Below are positions 58,366-64,000 of a stretch of DNA of 64,000 nt, piece by piece. Made by a program: the position numbers and the translations under genes. How positions within the stretch are numbered: position 1 is the stretch's first letter; the number at the start of each line of letters is the position of its first letter. Source of the stretch: Mycolicibacterium peregrinum (GTDB lineage: Bacteria; Actinomycetota; Actinomycetes; Mycobacteriales; Mycobacteriaceae); the NCBI RefSeq assembly GCF_001665625.1, contig NZ_LZSY01000087.1, positions 1 to 64,000 of the forward strand, in the 5' to 3' direction. Under the pieces are notes generated by a model that worked only from the letters and a program-made list of their open reading frames with translations, did not search any database and had not been told where the DNA came from.

Positions 58366-58423
58366 CGAGCAGACGCAAAACTGCCCCAAAACTGGTGTTT
58401 TGGGGCAGTTTTACGTCTGCTCG
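58366..58423. terminator. 27-bp inverted repeat (mycobacterial intergenic palindrome)
   Basis: Arms of 27 nt (58366-58392 and 58397-58423) pair with one mismatch around a TGGT loop; the inner part is GCCCCAAAAC/GTTTTGGGGC and the outer CGAGCAGACG/CGTCTGCTCG. The stem follows the aldehyde dehydrogenase stop on the minus strand, so it likely ends that transcript. Palindromes with CGAGCAGACG arms are common in mycobacterial intergenic DNA. Confidence 0.75.
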
Positions 58424-58445
58424 CGCAGAGAACTCTCGTGGAGTT

Positions 58446-59921
58446 TTACTCCGGGGTGTAGCCGAACGGCAGCAGCACGCTCTTGGCCTGGGTGTAGGCG
58501 TCGATGCCCTCGGGGCCGTTCTCGCGGCCGATGCCCGAGTTCTTGAACCCGCCGAACGGGGCGCCCGGATCGAAGGCGTACATGTTCACCGCGTAGGTGC
58601 CGGTGCGGATCTTGGAGGCGATCTCGACAGCCTTCGGGAAGTCCGTGGTGTACACGCTGCCGGCCAGGCCGTACGGCGAGTCGTTGGCGATGCGCACCGC
58701 GTCTTCTTCGGTGTCGAACGGGATCACCACGAGCACCGGCCCGAAGATCTCCTCCTGCGCGATCGTCATCGAGTTGTCGACGTCGGCGAAGACGGTCGGC
58801 TGCACGAACCAGCCCGAGTCCAGACCCTCGGGGCGGCCACCGCCGGTGACGATGCGGGCACCCTCTTCGACGCCCTTCTTGATGTAGCCCTCGACGCGGT
58901 CACGCTGCTTCTCCGAGATCAGCGGGCCGATCATCGAGGCCGGGTCGTCCGGCAGGCCGACCGGCATGGCGGCGACGGCGGCCGAGAGCTTCTCGACAAC
59001 CTCGTCGTAGCGCGACCGCGGTGCCAGGATGCGGGTCTGGCCCACACAGGCCTGGCCGCAGTTCATCAGGCCGGAGAACACCAGCATCGGCAGGGTCGAG
59101 TCCACATCGGCGTCCTCGAGGATGATCGCCGCGGACTTGCCGCCGAGTTCCAGCGTGCAGGGCTTGAGCTTCTCGGCGGCGATCTTGCCGATCTCCCTGC
59201 CGACACCGCTGGAGCCGGTGAAGGTGAACTTGTCCAGCTCGGGGTTCGCGGTCAGAGCGCGGCCGGTCTCGGGACCGCCGGGCACGACCGACAGCACGCC
59301 CTCGGGCAGGCCGGCCTCGGCGAGCACCTCGGCGAACAGGTTGGTGGTCAGCGGGGTCTCACCCGCCGGCTTGAGCACGACGGTGCAGCCCGCGAGCAGG
59401 GCCGGGCCCAACTTGTTGCAGGCCAGGAAGAACGGCACGTTCCAGGCGATGACGGCGCCCACAACACCGATCGGCTCCTTGATGACCAGGGTCTGGCCGT
59501 AGATGCCGTCGCGGATGTCCTTCCAGTCGTACTTGTCGGCTGCGCCGGCGTAGTACTGCAGGCTCGAGACGCCCGCGCCGAACTGCATCATGTCGACGAT
59601 GGTCGGCGGCTGGCCGGTCTCCAGCTTCAGCAGGTGCTTGAAGTCCTCGGCCCGCTCGTTGATGAGCTCGACGGCCTTGGCCAGCACGGCCTGGCGCTCC
59701 TCGGGCGACATGTGGGGCCACGGGCCCTCGTCGAAGGCTTTGCGGGCCGCGGCGCACGCGGCGTTGACGTCGGCCTCGGCGGCGAGCGGGACCTGGCCGA
59801 CCTTCTCGCCGGTCGCGGGGGAGAAGACCTCGATGACCTCGGAGGTCGAGGGCTCCACCCAGTGGCCGCCGATGAACAGTTTGTCGAATTCCGTCCTTAT
59901 GGCGGCTGCGCTTTGTGTCAT
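58446..59921 (-). CDS. aldehyde dehydrogenase, Rv0223c-like
   Basis: A 491-residue NAD-dependent aldehyde dehydrogenase. VIAWNVPFF, the loop FTGSSGVGR, LELGGKSA with the general base, and GQACVGQTR with the catalytic Cys are present. Length and neighbours match Rv0223c (487 aa). A near-consensus KstR box lies 34 bp upstream of the ATG, so it may be induced by sterols. The methyltransferase gene on the same strand is 56 bp upstream. Confidence 0.9.
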   Translation of the reverse strand: MTQSAAAIRTEFDKLFIGGHWVEPSTSEVIEVFSPATGEKVGQVPLAAEADVNAACAAARKAFDEGPWPHMSPEERQAVLAKAVELINERAEDFKHLLKLETGQPPTIVDMMQFGAGVSSLQYYAGAADKYDWKDIRDGIYGQTLVIKEPIGVVGAVIAWNVPFFLACNKLGPALLAGCTVVLKPAGETPLTTNLFAEVLAEAGLPEGVLSVVPGGPETGRALTANPELDKFTFTGSSGVGREIGKIAAEKLKPCTLELGGKSAAIILEDADVDSTLPMLVFSGLMNCGQACVGQTRILAPRSRYDEVVEKLSAAVAAMPVGLPDDPASMIGPLISEKQRDRVEGYIKKGVEEGARIVTGGGRPEGLDSGWFVQPTVFADVDNSMTIAQEEIFGPVLVVIPFDTEEDAVRIANDSPYGLAGSVYTTDFPKAVEIASKIRTGTYAVNMYAFDPGAPFGGFKNSGIGRENGPEGIDAYTQAKSVLLPFGYTPE

Positions 59922-59954
59922 GGCCGTCACATTACCTAGATTTCCCAGAAAAAC

Positions 59955-59968
59955 GAGAACCTGTTCCA
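59955..59968. promoter_or_regulatory. KstR-like operator, one mismatch
   Basis: GAGAACCTGTTCCA fits TNNAACNNGTTNNA except for the first base. It is 34 bp upstream of the aldehyde dehydrogenase start and close to the end of the methyltransferase gene. Confidence 0.5.
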
Positions 59969-59977
59969 GTGGACGGG

Positions 59978-60751
59978 TTAGGACGGCCGAAGAACCAGAA
60001 CCAGATTGCTCACCAGGAACTCCCGCAACCCTGGCACCGAGGTGATCCACCAGGCCCATCGTGGGTGGTAGCGGGGAAATGCGGCGATCAGCGCGCCCGT
60101 GCTGGCGGCCCACTGCAGACCATCGGCCGCTGACACCGCGAACAACGACGAGCCGTAGTCGTTCTTGGGTCGGTGCCCGTGTTTGCGGGCGTAGCGCTCG
60201 GCCGCCCGGGCTCCGCCCAGATAGTGCGTCAGCCCCATCTCATGGCCGCCGAACGGACCCAGCCACACCGTGTAGGACAACACCGCCAGCCCACCCGGCT
60301 TCGTGACCCGCAACATCTCGTTGCCCAACCGCCACGGGTGCGGCACATGCTCGGCGACATTGGAGGAGAGGCAGATGTCGACGCTGTCGTCGGCGAACGG
60401 CAGTGCCATCCCGGAGGCCCGGACGAAGGTGCCTTCGGTCGCGTCCGCGGCTGGTCCCGCATGCATTTCCCGGGGGTCCGGTTCCACCCCGATGTAGTCC
60501 ATGCCCGCCGCATCGAATGCCGAGGCGAAGTAGCCGGGTCCGCCGCCGACGTCGAGCACGGTGCGCCCAGAAGGAGATTCACCGGTGGCGCCCGACCACA
60601 GATCGGTGACCAGGTCGACGGTATCGGCGGCCAGCGCGCCGTAGAAGCGGGCCGGTTCGGTCTGCTCGAACCGGAACTGGGCCAATAGGCGCACGGACCT
60701 GTTCAGGGTTGCCCGGCGGGCGAAGCGCGCGGAGATGTCGCTGGGCTGCAC
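59978..60751 (-). CDS. SAM-dependent methyltransferase, Rv0224c-like
   Basis: A 257-residue class I methyltransferase. Motif I is VLDVGGGPGYFASAF, motif II lies at IGVEPDP, and SSNVAEHVPHPWRLGNEMLRVTKPGG gives motifs III-IV. Rv0224c is the counterpart. The substrate is not known; the neighbouring glycosyltransferase suggests a glycolipid. It starts at GTG 60751, divergent from the glycosyltransferase with a 33-bp gap. Confidence 0.87.
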   Translation of the reverse strand: MQPSDISARFARRATLNRSVRLLAQFRFEQTEPARFYGALAADTVDLVTDLWSGATGESPSGRTVLDVGGGPGYFASAFDAAGMDYIGVEPDPREMHAGPAADATEGTFVRASGMALPFADDSVDICLSSNVAEHVPHPWRLGNEMLRVTKPGGLAVLSYTVWLGPFGGHEMGLTHYLGGARAAERYARKHGHRPKNDYGSSLFAVSAADGLQWAASTGALIAAFPRYHPRWAWWITSVPGLREFLVSNLVLVLRPS

Positions 60752-60784
60752 CTGCCCAACCTACTGACCGGTACTCTCAACACG

Positions 60785-61954
60785 ATGTCTGCCCGTCCCG
60801 ACCCTCGCCTGCGGAGCGTCCTGCTGCTCTGCTGGCGCGATACCGGGCACCCCCAGGGCGGCGGCAGCGAGGCCTATCTACAGCGGATCGGCGCGTGCCT
60901 GGCCGACGGCGGCATGGACGTCACGTTGCGCACAGCGCGGTACCCGGGTGCGGCTCGGCGCGAGGTGGTCGACGGGGTACAGATCAACCGGGCCGGCGGG
61001 CCCTACAGCGTGTACATCTGGGCCGGGCTGTCCATGGTGGCCTCCCGCGTCGGTCTCGGGCCGCTGCGCAAGGTCCGGCCGGATGTCGTCATCGACACCC
61101 AGAACGGGCTGCCGTTCCTGGCCCGGCTGGCGTTCGGCCGTCGGGTGGCGGTGCTCGTGCACCACTGTCACCGGGAACTGTGGCCCGTGGCGGGCCCGAT
61201 GAAGGGCCGCATCGGCTGGTTCGTCGAGTCCAAACTGTCCCCGCGGCTGCACCGTCGCAACCAGTACGTCACCGTCTCCCTGCCCTCGGCCCGCGATCTC
61301 AACGAGCTCGGGGTCGATTCCGGCCGGATCGCCGTGGTGCGCAACGGACTTGACGAGGCTCCCGGTCCCACGCTGGAGCTGCCGCGGTCGACCAGTCCGC
61401 GCCTCGTGGTGCTGTCCCGGCTGGTGCCCCACAAGCAGATCGAGGACGCCCTCGAAGCTGTCGCGACACTGCGCACCAGGATTCCCGGGCTGCACCTGGA
61501 CATCCTGGGCGGCGGCTGGTGGCGGAAACGGCTGGTCGAACACGCCGAACTACTCGGCATCTCCGATTCGGTGACGTTCCACGGCCACGTCGACGAAGAG
61601 ACCAAACACCGTGTGCTGCAGCAGAGTTGGGTGCATGTGCTGCCGTCACGGAAAGAAGGCTGGGGACTCGCCGTCACCGAGGCCGCCCAGCACGGGGTGC
61701 CGACCATCGGTTATCGCGCATCGGGCGGGCTGAACGACTCGATCGTGGACGGGGTCACCGGGCTGCTGGTGGAGGATCGTGATGCCCTGGTCGCCGGGCT
61801 GCACCAGCTGTTGAGCGACCCGGTGCTGCGGGTCCAGTTGGGCAGCAAGGCGCAGGCCCGCAGCGACGAATTCTCTTGGACGCTCAGTGCGGACGCGATG
61901 CGGGCGGTGCTGGAATCGGTGCACGAGGGCAACTACGTCAGCGGACTGGTGTAG
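60785..61954 (+). CDS. GT4-type glycosyltransferase, Rv0225-like
   Basis: A 389-residue GT-B glycosyltransferase. The acceptor domain has PQGGGSEAYLQRIG; the donor domain has VLSRLVPHKQIEDALEA, SRKEGWGLAVTEAAQHGVPTIGY with the E-x7-E motif, and GLLVEDRDAL. Rv0225 is the counterpart; the sugar and acceptor are not established. A TACTCT (60772-60777) lies 7 nt before the ATG, so the mRNA is probably leaderless. Confidence 0.88.
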   Translation: MSARPDPRLRSVLLLCWRDTGHPQGGGSEAYLQRIGACLADGGMDVTLRTARYPGAARREVVDGVQINRAGGPYSVYIWAGLSMVASRVGLGPLRKVRPDVVIDTQNGLPFLARLAFGRRVAVLVHHCHRELWPVAGPMKGRIGWFVESKLSPRLHRRNQYVTVSLPSARDLNELGVDSGRIAVVRNGLDEAPGPTLELPRSTSPRLVVLSRLVPHKQIEDALEAVATLRTRIPGLHLDILGGGWWRKRLVEHAELLGISDSVTFHGHVDEETKHRVLQQSWVHVLPSRKEGWGLAVTEAAQHGVPTIGYRASGGLNDSIVDGVTGLLVEDRDALVAGLHQLLSDPVLRVQLGSKAQARSDEFSWTLSADAMRAVLESVHEGNYVSGLV

Positions 61955-62046
61955 CCACACCGGTCACTCCGACTACGCGTGGCGGCGCCCGTTGACTGTG
62001 AAACCACGCGCACCGCTACCCGCAAAAATGCAGCGTCAGCTCAAAG

Positions 62047-63699
62047 TCAACAAGAAGTTCTGGCTCGCCAGGAGCTGACCGCCATCCCCACTACCCCGCC
62101 GACCATGGCCAGCAGCCATACCAGATGTGCGGCTGTCAACACGCCCCGGTGAGGTGAGGCCGGGTGGTCGCCGCCGATCCGGTACAGGGCGATATCGCCA
62201 TCCCGGTAAGCCACCGGAAGATCCAGTTCTGCCGGCACCCCATTGGTCTCGACGACCAGCCAGCCGACACCCGCGTCGGCCATTGTCCGGCCGTCAGCGC
62301 CCGAGCGCAGCAGGCCCTGCACCGCGCGGGCCCGCGTTCCCTCCCCGGGTACCACCCGGCCACCGATCACCAGATCGCCGGTTGACAGCACCTCGGCGCG
62401 CAGCCACCGGGGCAGCGGATCGAGTACCGGCGCGGCGCCGGCCCAGTAGAACGACCGCATACTGTCCGGTGGCAACACCGCCACCGGTCGGGGATCCGCG
62501 TTGATGGCGGCCGCTGCGGCGGTCCACCCAGGCGGGTACTGCACCGCACGCATCTGGTTGCCGACGCCCCAGGCGAGATCTGGCAGCACCGCGATCAGCG
62601 CCGCGCAGGCCACCGCGGCCGACGCGGCCATCGGCACCCGCAGGCGGCCCAAGGTGATCGGGGCGGCGGCAGCAGCCACGACATAGCCCGGCATGGCCAG
62701 CGCCACCCATTTCTGACCATCGCGTACCACCCCGAGGCCGGGCACGGCCCGGATCGTCGCGTCGACGAACGCCAGACCGGGGCCGGTGGCCATCGCTGCC
62801 GGGATCAGCACCGCTGCCGCGGCCAGGATCAGCAGCGGCACCGCCCTGCGGTTGCGCACCACCGCGGGCAGGCCGAGCGCGACGACGCCGACCAGGATGA
62901 CGGTGGCGGCCACGGCGAAAAGTGTTGTGCGCGAGCTTGGCACGGCTTCACCGTTCCAGATTCCACCCAGGCCGGCCAGGCTGCCGAGGGTGGAAAGTCC
63001 GGGCTCGGCCCGAGCCGCGAATGCATGCACCCCGGCCGCCGACGCCGGAGAGGACACCGTGCCACCGACCGCGGCGGCCACCAGCCACGGCGTCGCCGCC
63101 AGCACTGAGATGCCCAATGCGAGCGCGGCGACGCGCAGGCGCCGCCAGCCATCGCCGGGGGCCGCAACGCACACCAGAGCGACCGTGGCGGCCAGCATCA
63201 GCCCCGTCGGCGTCAAACCGGCGAGCGCGATCCAGAACAGCAAGCCCCACACCGGGCCCGTCTCCGGCTTGGTCCGCAGGCGCACCACGCACGCCGCCAC
63301 CCAGGGCAGGCAGCCGTAGCCGACGAGCAGGCTCCAGTGCCCCTGCAGCAACCGCTCGGCCACGTACGGATTCCAGATCGCCAGCGTCGCGGCGATGAAC
63401 TGAGCGGGCAGCCCGGCGTCCATCACAGTGGAGGCCAAGCGTGCGGCGCCCCAGCCGGCCAGCCACAGGCCCGCCACGAGCAGAACCTTCACCACGATTC
63501 CGCCGTCCAGCACGGTCGACGTCAGGGCAACGAGAAAATCCTGGGGCAACGCGCGGGGGGCGGCTTCGGTCAGGCCGAGCGCCGCATCGGTCAGGTATGA
63601 GCGGGGGGTGGAGACGGCGTCCCGCAAAAGCAGGTAACCGGGCCCCAGCAGGGGCCCGGTTACCGATAACGACAGTGTCAGCGCGTAGGCCGGCAGCAC
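62047..63699 (-). CDS. polytopic membrane protein, Rv0226c-like
   Basis: A 550-residue membrane protein with about 12 hydrophobic helices followed by a soluble stretch (about 410-520) and a last helix. The opening TGPLLGPGYLLLRDAVSTPRSYL is a loop like that of Rv0226c (576 aa), whose function is unknown; the layout recalls membrane glycosyltransferase-like proteins. It starts at GTG 63699, 19 bp after the upstream gene's stop, so it is probably coupled; homology may extend a few residues further upstream with no standard start codon. Confidence 0.78.
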   Translation of the reverse strand: MLPAYALTLSLSVTGPLLGPGYLLLRDAVSTPRSYLTDAALGLTEAAPRALPQDFLVALTSTVLDGGIVVKVLLVAGLWLAGWGAARLASTVMDAGLPAQFIAATLAIWNPYVAERLLQGHWSLLVGYGCLPWVAACVVRLRTKPETGPVWGLLFWIALAGLTPTGLMLAATVALVCVAAPGDGWRRLRVAALALGISVLAATPWLVAAAVGGTVSSPASAAGVHAFAARAEPGLSTLGSLAGLGGIWNGEAVPSSRTTLFAVAATVILVGVVALGLPAVVRNRRAVPLLILAAAAVLIPAAMATGPGLAFVDATIRAVPGLGVVRDGQKWVALAMPGYVVAAAAAPITLGRLRVPMAASAAVACAALIAVLPDLAWGVGNQMRAVQYPPGWTAAAAAINADPRPVAVLPPDSMRSFYWAGAAPVLDPLPRWLRAEVLSTGDLVIGGRVVPGEGTRARAVQGLLRSGADGRTMADAGVGWLVVETNGVPAELDLPVAYRDGDIALYRIGGDHPASPHRGVLTAAHLVWLLAMVGGVVGMAVSSWRARTSC

Positions 63700-63718
63700 T
63701 GCAGAGCGCAGGCTCAGA

Positions 63719-64000
63719 TCACCGGTCCGGTGGTAGGTCGGTTGGTCGTTGAGCGGGTAGCTTCTCGGTCTTGGCCTCGGCGCCGGGGACTTGGAAGCCC
63801 TGGGTGTCGAAGAAGCCGTGATCGGCGGTGTCGAGCCCGGGATCGATCAGCGTGGACTCGGCGCGGATCGCGAACGATCCCACCACGGCGCCACCGACGA
63901 GTGCCAGCAGGCCCAGCGCGGTGAACGTGATCGGCAGGACGCGGGTCCACAGTGACACGCGGTCACGCTCGTCCTGAGCGGCCGCAACCTGGGACTCCAC
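63719..64000 (-). CDS. DUF3068/PorA-family-like protein, C-terminal part (cut by window edge)
   Basis: The frame enters from the right edge and ends at TGA 63719-63721. The visible 93 residues hold one membrane helix (FTALGLLALVGGAVVGSFAI) after a charged stretch and a polar C-terminal tail. This fits the end of the Rv0227c homolog, a DUF3068 protein with helices at both ends. The gene continues beyond the window; the GTG at the edge is not the start. Confidence 0.7.
   Translation of the reverse strand: MESQVAAAQDERDRVSLWTRVLPITFTALGLLALVGGAVVGSFAIRAESTLIDPGLDTADHGFFDTQGFQVPGAEAKTEKLPAQRPTDLPPDR

Noticed and set aside
58395..59939. 514-codon plus-strand frame opposite the Rv0223c-like aldehyde dehydrogenase
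   Set aside because: Gly/Val/Asp/Arg-rich shadow of a strongly conserved gene.
1..64000. CRISPR arrays, tRNA/rRNA genes, prophage or intact insertion sequences
   Set aside because: No regularly spaced repeats, cloverleaf-like segments, transposase or integrase motifs were seen on reading both strands.

Overview
The window is high-GC actinobacterial DNA of the rapidly growing Mycobacterium/Mycolicibacterium type. Evidence: dense GC-rich coding, many GTG starts, several probable leaderless transcripts, WS/DGAT and FadD/FadE lipid genes, and gene-for-gene resemblance to M. smegmatis/M. tuberculosis neighbourhoods (udgX beside the aminoacetone microcompartment locus; lipC-Rv0221; echA1-Rv0223c-Rv0224c-Rv0225-Rv0226c; lipO-fadD12-Rv1428c). 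Homolog names come from recalled family knowledge; no search was run. No tRNA, rRNA, CRISPR array or intact insertion sequence was seen.

Layout. 1-3.2 kb: a cut-off hypothetical gene, a 5'-truncated Orn/Lys/Arg decarboxylase remnant, udgX, an HSL-type esterase and a small acidic protein. 3.3-12.8 kb: the complete RMM (aminoacetone/1-amino-2-propanol) bacterial microcompartment operon. It holds ten minus-strand genes (aminotransferase-fold phospho-lyase, CoA-acylating aldehyde dehydrogenase, two BMC-T, BMC-H, BMC-P, a scaffold-like protein, kinase, SDR, GntR regulator), with a divergent APC permease. 12.8-21 kb: esterase, SnoaL-like protein, MerR-SDR pair, fadE6, lipC and a WS/DGAT wax ester/triacylglycerol synthase. 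21-26.7 kb: DUF6891-like and SMI1/KNR4-like proteins, ferredoxin-GMC oxidoreductase, LysR-cupin-oxidoreductase. 26.7-38.6 kb: an accessory catabolic region with two paralogous Rieske oxygenase plus small-partner-protein modules, a ferredoxin reductase, desaturase, TauD dioxygenase, two amidohydrolases, an aldehyde dehydrogenase and a MarR regulator. 38.6-46.8 kb: molybdopterin oxidoreductase with a DapB-like dehydrogenase, two TetR regulators, and an AveC-like membrane protein operon with a CbbQ/NorQ-type AAA+ ATPase and a NorD/CbbO-type vWA protein. 46.8-57 kb: MarR, a winged-helix protein, an FAD oxidase, lipO-fadD12-acyltransferase, an HD hydrolase, nat and small enzymes. 57-64 kb: echA1 through the start of the Rv0227c homolog.

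How the genes work together. The microcompartment confines aldehyde chemistry: kinase and phospho-lyase make an aldehyde that the encapsulated CoA-dependent dehydrogenase oxidises, while the SDR interconverts aminoacetone and aminopropanol. A shared TTGGTCnnGCCAA dyad at the gntR promoter and at the operon/permease control region probably marks the GntR operator. In the Rieske region, two promoters carry nearly the same 20-bp box on promoter elements, which suggests one repressor (probably the local MarR) for both modules. Two KstR-like boxes tie the lipO-fadD12 operon and the Rv0223c homolog to sterol-responsive control.

The least explained items are: a Rieske oxygenase whose two His cluster ligands are replaced by Arg and Cys next to a canonical paralog; the small protein that follows each Rieske gene; an amidohydrolase with ExN in place of HxH; and the AveC-ATPase-vWA operon.
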